Both the position numbers and the translations under genes were made by a program. The notes beneath the pieces were generated by a model. The model did no database searches. It was not told the DNA's origin and was given only the letters and a program-made list of their open reading frames with translations. From Haloarculaceae archaeon (GTDB lineage Archaea; Halobacteriota; Halobacteria; Halobacteriales; Haloarculaceae): a stretch of DNA of 10,720 bases. The stretch covers positions 1 to 10,720 of the forward strand of contig JAHENN010000191.1 in NCBI GenBank assembly GCA_018609665.1, in the 5' to 3' direction. This document shows, piece after piece, positions 4,584 through 10,720 of this stretch. Numbering within the stretch: the first letter of the stretch is position 1; each line of letters opens with the position of its first letter.

Positions 4584-6077
4584 ATGACGCTCCGCGTGCT
4601 GAACACCCTCTCGGGCGAGCGCGAGGCGTTCGAGCCGGCCGACCCGGACGACGTGCTGCTGTACTACTGCGGGCTGACCGTCTCGGACGACCCGCACCTC
4701 GGCCACGCGCGGACCTGGGTCCACGTCGACACCATCCACCGGTGGCTCGAACACCTCGGCTACGGCGTCCGTCACGTCGAGAACATCACCGACGTCAACG
4801 AGAAGATCGTCGCCCGGGTCGGCGAACGCGGCGACGACGGGACGCTCGGCGACGACGAACGCGAGGTCGCCGCGACGTTCATCGACCGGCTGCTGTCGGA
4901 CATGCGGTCGTTGAACCTCCGGCGCGCGGAGGTGTACCCCCGCGTGACCGAGCACGTCCCGGAGATCATCGACCTCGTGGAGACGCTCGTCGAGGAGGGC
5001 TACGCCTACGAGTCCGACGGCTCCGTCTACTTCGACGTCACGGAGTTTCCCGAATACGGGAAGCTGTCGAACCAGCGGCTCGACGACGTGGAGGCACAGG
5101 GGCCGGCCGACGAGCGCGCCGAGAAGCGCAACGCGGCGGACTTCGCGCTGTGGAAGGCCGGCGGCGTCGACGCCGCGGCCGTCGAGGAGCACCGCGACGA
5201 CGACCGCGACTACGAGGCCGGGTCGCCGACCGGCGAGACCTGGGAGTCGCCGTGGGGCGAGGGCCGGCCCGGCTGGCACATCGAGTGCTCGGCGATGTCG
5301 ACGACCCACCTCGGGGAGACGCTCGACATCCACATGGGCGGCCGCGACCTCGTGTTCCCGCACCACGAAAACGAGATCGCCCAGAGCGAGGCGGCCACGG
5401 GCGAGCCGTTCGCCCGCTACTGGCTGCACGCGGACCTCTTCGAGATGGACGACGAGAAGATGTCCTCGAGCCTCGGCAACTTCATCCCCGTCCACGAGGC
5501 CGTCGACCGGTTCGGCACGGACCCGCTGCGGATGTTCTTCCTGTCGGCGTCGTACAACTCGACGCAGACCTACAGCGACGCCGCGATCGAGGAGGCCATC
5601 GAGCGCTGGGAGCGGCTGGAGACCGCCCACGACCGGGCGACCGACGCGCTGGCCAGCCCCGACGCCCGCACGACGGCCGACTCGGCGCTCGGCGACCGCG
5701 CCGACGAGGCCCGCGAGGCGTTCACCGGGGCGATGAACGACGACTTCAACACCCGGGAGGCGCTTGCGGCGCTGTTCGACCTCGCCGGCGCGGTCAACAG
5801 CCACCTCGACGACGCCGACGCCCACGACTACCGCGGGCTACGGGCGGCCGTCGAGACGTTCGAGGACCTCGGCGGGGGCGTCATGGGCTTCGACTTCGAC
5901 GGCGACGCAGACGGCCGGGCGACGCTGGCCGACGAGCTGGTCGAGCTCGTCCTCGAGGTCCGCGAGGAGGAACGGGCGGCCGGCAACTACGAGCGCGCCG
6001 ACGCCCTGCGGGACGACCTCGAGGCCCTCGGCGTCGAGGTCCAGGACACCGACGACGGCCCGACGTACAGCCTCTGA
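4584..6077 (+). CDS. cysS: Cysteinyl-tRNA synthetase (class I)
   Basis: Charges tRNA-Cys with cysteine at the expense of ATP in the cytoplasm. The start at 4584 (497 residues) is chosen because MTLRVLNTLSGE aligns with the conserved N terminus of the family; an in-frame ATG ten codons upstream adds nothing conserved. Seen: Cys29 (zinc) in YYCGLTV, HLGH signature at 38-41, Cys235 in GWHIECSAM, His260 and Glu264 in FPHHENEIAQSE (the other zinc ligands), and the second signature as KMSSS at 292-296 where the canonical form is KMSKS. After residue 300 come the helical anticodon-binding domains with the DDFNTREALAALFDL motif. About 20 extra acidic residues lie between FALWKA and WESPWG compared with the E. 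coli enzyme. Likely essential and constitutive. Confidence 0.97.
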   Translation: MTLRVLNTLSGEREAFEPADPDDVLLYYCGLTVSDDPHLGHARTWVHVDTIHRWLEHLGYGVRHVENITDVNEKIVARVGERGDDGTLGDDEREVAATFIDRLLSDMRSLNLRRAEVYPRVTEHVPEIIDLVETLVEEGYAYESDGSVYFDVTEFPEYGKLSNQRLDDVEAQGPADERAEKRNAADFALWKAGGVDAAAVEEHRDDDRDYEAGSPTGETWESPWGEGRPGWHIECSAMSTTHLGETLDIHMGGRDLVFPHHENEIAQSEAATGEPFARYWLHADLFEMDDEKMSSSLGNFIPVHEAVDRFGTDPLRMFFLSASYNSTQTYSDAAIEEAIERWERLETAHDRATDALASPDARTTADSALGDRADEAREAFTGAMNDDFNTREALAALFDLAGAVNSHLDDADAHDYRGLRAAVETFEDLGGGVMGFDFDGDADGRATLADELVELVLEVREEERAAGNYERADALRDDLEALGVEVQDTDDGPTYSL

Positions 6078-6097
6078 GGCGAGGCAACGGCGGCCGC

Positions 6098-6160
6098 GCC
6101 GCTCGTGCCGCCTGCGCCGCCCGTGCCGCTCGTTCCGCCCGTGCCGCTCGTGTCGCCCGC
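6098..6160 (+). repeat. 9-bp tandem repeat downstream of cysS
   Basis: Seven contiguous 9-base units with consensus GCCGCYCGT (GCCGCTCGT, GCCGCCTGC, GCCGCCCGT, GCCGCTCGT, TCCGCCCGT, GCCGCTCGT, GTCGCCCGC), starting 20 bases after the cysS stop and decaying into GC-rich sequence to about 6171. The phase stays constant although bases vary, so it is a real tandem array and not just GC bias. It is not in a supported gene on either strand. Role unknown; slippage-prone. Confidence 0.8.
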
Positions 6161-6180
6161 GCCGCGCCGCCGGTCCAAAC

Positions 6181-6187
6181 GATAATG
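6181..6187 (+). promoter_or_regulatory. TATA-like box of treT
   Basis: GATAATG is the only A/T-rich stretch between the tandem repeat and the glycosyltransferase gene. It is centred about 32 bases before the ATG at 6216, so the transcript would start at or a few bases before the start codon. Confidence 0.5.
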
Positions 6188-6191
6188 TGCG

Positions 6192-6206
6192 GTGGTATCG
6201 TACCAC
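6192..6206 (+). promoter_or_regulatory. Palindromic operator candidate for treT
   Basis: GTGGTA-TCG-TACCAC is a perfect inverted repeat with 6-base arms and a 3-base centre. It lies between the TATA-like box (6181-6187) and the start codon (6216), where a bound dimer would block transcription. It does not match the TACT-N7/8-GAGTA motif known for haloarchaeal TrmB. The regulator is unknown. Confidence 0.5.
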
Positions 6207-6215
6207 GTACAACGG

Positions 6216-7439
6216 ATGCGCGTCGAACGGACGGACGGCCGGAGGGTCTCGGCATACGAGGAGTACATCGACGCCGAACGGCGCCGTCGCGTCCGGGAGA
6301 CGGCGGCGGCGCTGGACCGTCGGGTCGCACACGTCAACTCGACGGCGAGCGGCGGCGGCGTCGCGGAGATGCTCGGCTCGCTCGTGCCGCTGCTGGACGA
6401 CGCCGGCGTCGAGGCCGACTGGCTGGTGATGGACGCCCCGGAGGCGTTCTTCGACGTGACGAAGGCCATCCACAACGGCCTCCAGGGCGACGCGGACGCC
6501 CTCGACGACGGGATGACTGACACCTACCGGTCGGTGACCGTCGACGACGCCGAGTCGATGCCCGGCGGCTACGACGTGGCGGTGCTGCACGACCCCCAGA
6601 CGCTGGGGATGGCGCCGACGCTGGCCGAGCGGTTCCCGGAGCTGACGCTCGTCTGGCGCTGTCACATCGACCTCACCGACGCCGCCCCGTCGGCGCTGGA
6701 GCTCGTCCGGTCGTACCTCGACGCCGTCGACCGGACGGTGGTGACGCTGCCGGAGTACGCCGACCCGCTCGGGGACGTTCCGACGACGACCATCCCGCCG
6801 GCCATCGACCCGCTGACGGCGAAGAACCGGCCGCTGTCGGCGCTTCCGGACCCGCCGGACGCCGCCGACCGGCCGTTCGACCCCGACCGGCCGCTGGTCG
6901 TGCAGGTCTCGCGGTTCGACCCCTGGAAGGACCCCCTCGGCGTCCTCGAGGTCCACCGGACCGTCGCCGACCGGGTCCCCGGCGCCCAGCTCGTCCTGGC
7001 CGGCGCGATGCCGGACGACGACCCCGAGGGCGAGGCGGTCTACCGCGAGGTGGCGGCGGCGGCCGACGACGACCCCGACGTCCACCTGCTGACCGACCTG
7101 CCGGACGCCGGAATCAACGCCCTGCAGCGGCGCGCCGACGTCGTCCTCCAGAAGTCGCTCCGGGAGGGGTTCGCCCTGACGGTCTCGGAGGCGCTGTGGA
7201 AGGAGACGCCGGTCGTCGGGACGACCGTCGGCGGCATCCCGCTGCAGGTCGAGGACGGCGAGAACGGCTTCCTCGAGGCACCAGACGACCTCGAGGCCGT
7301 CGCCGACGACGTCGTCGAGCTGCTCGAGTCGCCGTCGCTGCGACGGCGCTTCGGCGAGCGGGGCCGCGAGACGGTCCGCGAGCGGTTCCTGACGCCGCGG
7401 CTCCTCGCCGACCACCTCGAGCTGCTGGAGACGGCGTGA
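6216..7439 (+). CDS. treT: Trehalose glycosyltransferring synthase-like GT4 glycosyltransferase
   Basis: TreT enzymes join a nucleotide-activated glucose to free glucose, making trehalose, a compatible solute in halophiles. The chosen ATG at 6216 gives 407 residues, the usual TreT size (about 410); a GTG at 6192 would start inside the operator palindrome. Seen: NSTASGGGVAEMLGSLVPLL (41-60) and FFDVTKAIHNGLQG (79-91), both TreT hallmarks, VWRCHIDLT (147-154), then the GT-B C-terminal half with VSRFDPWKDP (231-240), INALQRRADVVLQKS and REGFALTVSE with the EX7E pair Glu317 and Glu325, and PVVGTTVGG. No signal peptide, so cytoplasmic. It stands alone; the next gene is convergent with a 9-base gap. 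Donor sugar nucleotide (ADP- or UDP-glucose) and exact product are not provable from sequence. Confidence 0.88.
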   Translation: MRVERTDGRRVSAYEEYIDAERRRRVRETAAALDRRVAHVNSTASGGGVAEMLGSLVPLLDDAGVEADWLVMDAPEAFFDVTKAIHNGLQGDADALDDGMTDTYRSVTVDDAESMPGGYDVAVLHDPQTLGMAPTLAERFPELTLVWRCHIDLTDAAPSALELVRSYLDAVDRTVVTLPEYADPLGDVPTTTIPPAIDPLTAKNRPLSALPDPPDAADRPFDPDRPLVVQVSRFDPWKDPLGVLEVHRTVADRVPGAQLVLAGAMPDDDPEGEAVYREVAAAADDDPDVHLLTDLPDAGINALQRRADVVLQKSLREGFALTVSEALWKETPVVGTTVGGIPLQVEDGENGFLEAPDDLEAVADDVVELLESPSLRRRFGERGRETVRERFLTPRLLADHLELLETA

Positions 7440-7448
7440 CGGTCGCGC

Positions 7449-9320
7449 TCAGCCCCGGTCGGCGGCCGGGTCGGAGACGCAGCGGGCCGTCACGACGAGC
7501 GACTCCCCGGCCGGCACCTCGTAGGCGACGCGGACGTCCTGTCGGTCGCCGTCGACCCGGCGCCAGACGACCTCGCCGCCGTCGACGCGGACGCCCGGAC
7601 AGGCCGCAAGCGGCAGCGTCACGGCGCCGGCGAAGTCCCGCGCCAGGCCGTTGTCGATTCGCACCCGCCGGCAGCGGTCGGTCGCGGTGACCGTCTCGGC
7701 GTCGAGCCGGTAGGACGGCGTCGAGTAGAGCCCGAGGTCGGCGTTTTCGGCGCTCCAGCGCCCCGGCTCCAGCGGTCGGTCGGCGAGGAAGTCGTCGGTC
7801 GCCGGGTAGCCGAACGTCCGCGGGTCCAGCGGCTCCCCGTCCCGACCCACCTCGACGGTCCGCCACCCCCAGTACTGGGTCGTCCCGGAGGCGGCGGTCG
7901 TCGCCTCGAGGAACAGCGGGCCGTCGCCCTCAGCGAGAATCTCGCGCTTCCGCGCCGCCGGCGTCCCCAGCAGCTCGCCGTCGGGGTCGACGTGTTCGAG
8001 CCCGGTGCCGGTCGTCGCGACGACGGTGTCGTCGCCGTGGTAGCGGGCGACCCGGTCGCGGTGGGCGTGGCCCGACAGGTGCAGCGTGACGCCGACCTCC
8101 GCGAGCAGGTTCCGGACCGCGACCCGGTTGTCGCCGACCCAGCCGCCGCCGGAGCGGGTCACCCCGCGGGCGGCCTGCTCGGCGCCCGGCACCCCGTCGG
8201 TCGTCCGGGTGGCCGCGTTGCCCTCCGTCTGCCGCCAGGAGGGGTTGTGGTGGGACAGCGTCACGACCGTTCCGTCGGGGTTGGACTCTCGCCACGACCG
8301 CAGGTCCGCTTCCAGCCACGCGAGCTGCGGGTCCCGGACCTGCCCGCCCCACGTCGAGGGGATCGCCGACGGCGCCGTCCGGTCCAGCGCCGGCCAGTCG
8401 TAGGAGTCGACTGAGACGAAGTGCAGGTCCGGCCGGATGTCGACGCTGTAGTGCCACGGCGCGAAGTACCGCCGGTACAGCTCCTTGCCGTCGATCCCCG
8501 CCCCCGGCGTGACGTAGCCGTCGTGGTTGCCGAGCGTGAGGAACGTCGGCGCGTTCAGGCCGTTCAGCACGCGGTAGGCGTCCTCGTACTCCTGGTAGTA
8601 GTCCGCCGACCCGAAGGCGAGGTCGCCGATGACGAACACGAGGTCGGGGTCCTGGGCGTTCAGCTCGGCGACGGCCCGCCGGAAGGCGCCCCAGCGGTCG
8701 GTCCCCGTCCCGACCGTCTCCCGGGTGCGGAACAGGAACGGCTCGGGGTCCCGCCGCTCGACGGCCTCCCGGCCGCCGTCCTGGAGCGGCCGCGGGTCGC
8801 CGACGTGGGGGTCGCCGACGACGGCCACCTGCGGCCGGTCGGGGAACGGGTCGCGGACGTCCACGGCCCGCGGCTGGCCGTCGACCGTCCCGTCGACGCT
8901 CACCCGGAGGTCGTAGAGCCCCTCGGTGAACCGCCGGTCCGTCCCGGGCACCTCGAACCGGGCGACGGCGTACGTCTCGCCGTCCCAGACCCGGCTCGAT
9001 TCGGTCGTCACCTCCTCGAGCGTCGGCTCCGTCGCCGGGGTCGCGGTGCCGGCCGACGGGGTCAGCGTCGCCGACACGTCCCCGGGGTCGTCGGCGTCGA
9101 GTTCCACCCGGAGCGTCTCGCCCGGCTCGACGACCGCCGGCACCCCGACCAGCGGGTACCGGACCGTCTCGATCCGCCGTCCCACCTCGCCGAAGACGCT
9201 CGGCGCCGACTCGACCGCGTCGCTGACCGGGTCGGCCGCGGCCCGTCCCGCCGCCGAGGCCAGCCCCGCTCCCAGCCCCCGGAGTACCGTCCGTCTGCTC
9301 GGCCGCCACTGCCGGCTCAT
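7449..9320 (-). CDS. Tat-exported calcineurin-like metallophosphoesterase
   Basis: A 623-residue secreted phosphoesterase. Seen: a twin-arginine leader (SRRTVLRGLGAGLASAAG, Arg9-Arg10), a beta-rich N-terminal domain (about 45-160) resembling an Ig-like sandwich, then the full set of metal motifs: GDPHVGD (Asp170, His172), IGDLAF (Asp233), LGNHDG (Asn265, His266, Asp267), SHH (His357) and SGHAH (His418, His420). After about residue 480 comes another beta-rich C-terminal domain without recognised motifs. All binuclear-metal residues are present, so it should be active; the substrate (phosphomonoester, phosphodiester or nucleotide) is unknown. There is no lipobox Cys or C-terminal membrane anchor, so it should be soluble outside the cell after Tat export. 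It has its own promoter region shared with the divergent lipoprotein gene. Confidence 0.92.
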   Translation of the reverse strand: MSRQWRPSRRTVLRGLGAGLASAAGRAAADPVSDAVESAPSVFGEVGRRIETVRYPLVGVPAVVEPGETLRVELDADDPGDVSATLTPSAGTATPATEPTLEEVTTESSRVWDGETYAVARFEVPGTDRRFTEGLYDLRVSVDGTVDGQPRAVDVRDPFPDRPQVAVVGDPHVGDPRPLQDGGREAVERRDPEPFLFRTRETVGTGTDRWGAFRRAVAELNAQDPDLVFVIGDLAFGSADYYQEYEDAYRVLNGLNAPTFLTLGNHDGYVTPGAGIDGKELYRRYFAPWHYSVDIRPDLHFVSVDSYDWPALDRTAPSAIPSTWGGQVRDPQLAWLEADLRSWRESNPDGTVVTLSHHNPSWRQTEGNAATRTTDGVPGAEQAARGVTRSGGGWVGDNRVAVRNLLAEVGVTLHLSGHAHRDRVARYHGDDTVVATTGTGLEHVDPDGELLGTPAARKREILAEGDGPLFLEATTAASGTTQYWGWRTVEVGRDGEPLDPRTFGYPATDDFLADRPLEPGRWSAENADLGLYSTPSYRLDAETVTATDRCRRVRIDNGLARDFAGAVTLPLAACPGVRVDGGEVVWRRVDGDRQDVRVAYEVPAGESLVVTARCVSDPAADRG

Positions 9321-9344
9321 ACCCGCCCGTTGACACCGACGCCG

Positions 9345-9350
9345 TCAAAG
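9345..9350 (-). promoter_or_regulatory. Weak TATA-like site of the phosphoesterase gene
   Basis: CTTTGA on the minus strand lies about 27 bases upstream of the phosphoesterase start. It is a poor match but the only A/T-richer site at leaderless spacing. Confidence 0.3.
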
Positions 9351-9400
9351 CCTGCTGCCGGCAGACTCCGAGGGATTAAGACGAACGTAGCCCTCGATAG

Positions 9401-9430
9401 CGGTACGTACCGTGGCATGCCAAGCCACGG
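9401..9430. promoter_or_regulatory. Abutting palindromes in the divergent spacer
   Basis: Two perfect palindromes stand back to back: CGGTACGTACCG (9401-9412, 12 bases) and TGGCATGCCA (9413-9422, 10 bases). Overlapping them, CCGTGGC (9410-9416) pairs with GCCACGG (9424-9430) across a 7-base loop. They lie about 20 bases upstream of the lipoprotein TATA-like box and about 80 upstream of the phosphoesterase start, suggesting a regulator site for one or both genes. Confidence 0.5.
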
Positions 9431-9448
9431 CAACATGACGGCCAGATG

Positions 9449-9456
9449 ACTTATTA
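9449..9456 (+). promoter_or_regulatory. TATA-like box of the lipoprotein gene
   Basis: ACTTATTA is centred about 27 bases before the ATG at 9480, the best TATA-like match in the window, consistent with a leaderless transcript. Confidence 0.65.
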
Positions 9457-9479
9457 CGGCGGCGGCGGTACGGCCGGCC

Positions 9480-10121
9480 ATGAGACGACGAGCGGTACTC
9501 GCGAGCGTTCCGGGTGTGCTGCTGCTCGGTGGGTGTACGGGACTCCTCGGCGGCGAGACAGAGTTCGAGGCCGAACGCGGCGTCGTCTCCGGGTCGGCCC
9601 GCTCGGAGACCGGCTACGACGAGGCCAACCGCTCGGAGGACACCATCGAACGGGAGTTCGAGGGCGTCGACGCAACCGTCGTGGTGATCAACAAGGTCAC
9701 CGAGTACTCCAAGTCGGTGCAGGTGCCGCTCGTCGTCGACGGCGAGCTCGCCCGCTTCACCGTCCTCACGTCGCCGGGCATCACCGTCGTGCCGGGCGAG
9801 CCGGCCAACCCCATCGCGGACATGAGCAACGACGACCTCGCGATGCGGGTCCAGGAGCAGTACGACACCATCGAGAACGTCGAGCGGCTCGACGAGCGGG
9901 AGGCCGACCTCCTGGGGGAGACGACGACGGTGACCCGGTACCGGGCCGACGCCGAGACGGAGGGGAAGTCGACGGAGGTGAACCTCCACATCGCGCAGGG
10001 CCGCAGCGAGCGCTCCGACGGCGACCCGGACTTCGTCGTGACGGTCGGCGTCCACCCCTCCGACATCGACGAGAGCGACGACATCGACCGGATGATGGGT
10101 GGCGTCGAGCATCCGGCGTAG
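9480..10121 (+). CDS. Haloarchaeal lipoprotein, resembling the DUF6517 family
   Basis: A 213-residue surface lipoprotein of unknown function. Seen: MRRRAVLASVPGVLLLGGC, with arginines at 2-4, a hydrophobic core and a lipobox ending at Cys19, which after cleavage would be lipidated and hold the protein on the outer face of the membrane; the arginines suggest Tat export, common for haloarchaeal lipoproteins. The mature part has SARSETGYDEA, IEREFEGVDATVVVINKVTEYSK, FTVLTSPGITVVPGEPANPIADMSN and LLGETTTVTRYRADAE, a layout I recall from DUF6517 proteins (recall, not a search). No catalytic motif is evident. It is divergent from the phosphoesterase and convergent with the permease gene, with only 8 bases between stop codons. 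Confidence 0.85.
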   Translation: MRRRAVLASVPGVLLLGGCTGLLGGETEFEAERGVVSGSARSETGYDEANRSEDTIEREFEGVDATVVVINKVTEYSKSVQVPLVVDGELARFTVLTSPGITVVPGEPANPIADMSNDDLAMRVQEQYDTIENVERLDEREADLLGETTTVTRYRADAETEGKSTEVNLHIAQGRSERSDGDPDFVVTVGVHPSDIDESDDIDRMMGGVEHPA

Positions 10122-10129
10122 CCGGGTAG

Positions 10130-10720
10130 CTACACCGCCAGCGGGACGAGCAGCACGCCCATCAGGGAGGCACGACGGGCCCGGAACCGCGCGGGGACGA
10201 GGCCGACGACTGCCGCCGCGAGGTAGACGACGACGCCGGCCCGGCCGGCGAAGGCGTACGACAGCCCGGCCAGCCCCGCGAGCACGGCGACGGACAGCCG
10301 CGTCGCGTCCAGTCGGCCGACGACGGCCAGGTAGCGGTCGCCGAGGGTGACGACGAGACAGAAGCCGGCGGCCGCGGCGACGGCGACGGCCGCCAGCAGG
10401 TGCGGCAGCGACGGCGGCGCGCCGACCGACTCGACGGCCACCAGCACGCCCGTCCGGGGGGCACCGAGCGCGACGAGGGCGAACAGCGCGAAGATGGTGT
10501 TCGAGGTGTTGACCCCGGAGGTGGCGACGACGAACCCGCGGGCGCCGTACCGGCCGGAGACGGCCAGGAGTGCGGCCGTCGCGGCGACGGCGCTGGAGAC
10601 CGCCGGCACGTAGCCGACGACGGCGCCGGCGACGGTACCGACGCCCGTCAGCCCGCCGACCTCGCGGCGGGAGACGGCGAGGACGGGGTCGTCCTGCGGC
10701 GGGACGCCCTCGCCGCCGAG
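10130..10720 (-). CDS. TctA-like (COG1784/DUF112-type) permease, C-terminal part
   Basis: Integral membrane protein; 196 residues of its C-terminal part are visible and the frame stays open to the window edge, so the start lies outside. Seen: a polar loop (GVPPQDDPVLAVSRREVGG), a Gly-rich segment ending GYVPAVSSAVAATAALLAV, the ATSGVNTSNTIFALFALVALG signature segment of the TctA family in archaea, then several Ala/Val/Leu-rich membrane helices (about five more), ending in LMGVLLVPLAV. Classical TctA works with TctB and a periplasmic TctC to import tricarboxylates; the archaeal members usually lack these partners, and none is visible here, so the substrate is unknown. The internal ATG at 10607-10609 is not the real start. 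Confidence 0.85.
   Translation of the reverse strand, partial: LGGEGVPPQDDPVLAVSRREVGGLTGVGTVAGAVVGYVPAVSSAVAATAALLAVSGRYGARGFVVATSGVNTSNTIFALFALVALGAPRTGVLVAVESVGAPPSLPHLLAAVAVAAAAGFCLVVTLGDRYLAVVGRLDATRLSVAVLAGLAGLSYAFAGRAGVVVYLAAAVVGLVPARFRARRASLMGVLLVPLAV

Noticed and set aside
6098..6160. CRISPR array
   Set aside because: Units are 9 bases and directly tandem with no spacers; no cas genes nearby.
4742..6520. 592-residue plus-strand frame overlapping cysS in another frame
   Set aside because: Arg/Gly/Ala-rich shadow of cysS; the tandem repeat merely extends it with AAR units. No start signal or family resemblance.
7930..9348. Long minus-strand frame beside the phosphoesterase
   Set aside because: Arg/Gly/Pro-rich out-of-frame shadow; the Tat leader and all metal motifs are in the other minus frame.
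9355..9364. CTGCCGGCAG palindrome
   Set aside because: Ten-base GC palindrome close to the phosphoesterase promoter; such short GC-only symmetry is common by chance at this base composition, so not listed as a site.

Overview
This window reads as chromosomal DNA of a haloarchaeon (class Halobacteria). The genes are very GC-rich and use G/C third codon positions. The proteins are strongly acidic (runs of Asp and Glu). Most starts lie about 25-28 bases downstream of a short A/T-rich box, which fits leaderless transcription, and both exported proteins carry twin-arginine-like N termini. I cannot name a genus from sequence alone.

Layout, left to right. (1) The C-terminal two thirds of the large chain of methylmalonyl-CoA mutase. 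(2) A sugar phosphate isomerase/epimerase-like TIM-barrel gene cut into two pieces by an IS200/IS605-superfamily element of the IS1341 type (tnpB without tnpA). The element carries a tiny ribbon-helix-helix-like ORF overlapping tnpB, an intact tnpB, hairpins at both ends, and a predicted omegaRNA (sotRNA) region whose guide would come from the interrupted gene itself. (3) A small VOC-fold protein on the minus strand, sharing a CTAG with the isomerase stop codon. (4) A haloarchaeal protein of unknown function. (5) cysS, cysteinyl-tRNA synthetase. (6) A 9-bp tandem repeat. (7) A TreT-like trehalose glycosyltransferring synthase behind a palindromic operator candidate. (8) A convergent, Tat-exported metallophosphoesterase. 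(9) A divergent spacer with abutting palindromes. (10) A lipoprotein resembling the DUF6517 family. (11) On the minus strand, the C-terminal part of a TctA-like permease running off the right edge.

The genes are mostly single transcription units facing in mixed directions rather than one operon. The most interesting part is the TnpB element. Its RuvC and zinc-finger residues are all present, the host gene is otherwise undamaged, and joining the two halves at a shared CTT restores a 262-residue reading frame, so the insertion looks recent. Because haloarchaea are polyploid, an omegaRNA guide read from the right junction would direct TnpB against intact copies of the same gene, a self-spreading arrangement worth testing. 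The small ORF translated ahead of tnpB is a candidate accessory or regulatory protein. I found no tRNA, rRNA or CRISPR array. No gene-free stretch exceeds 300 bases.
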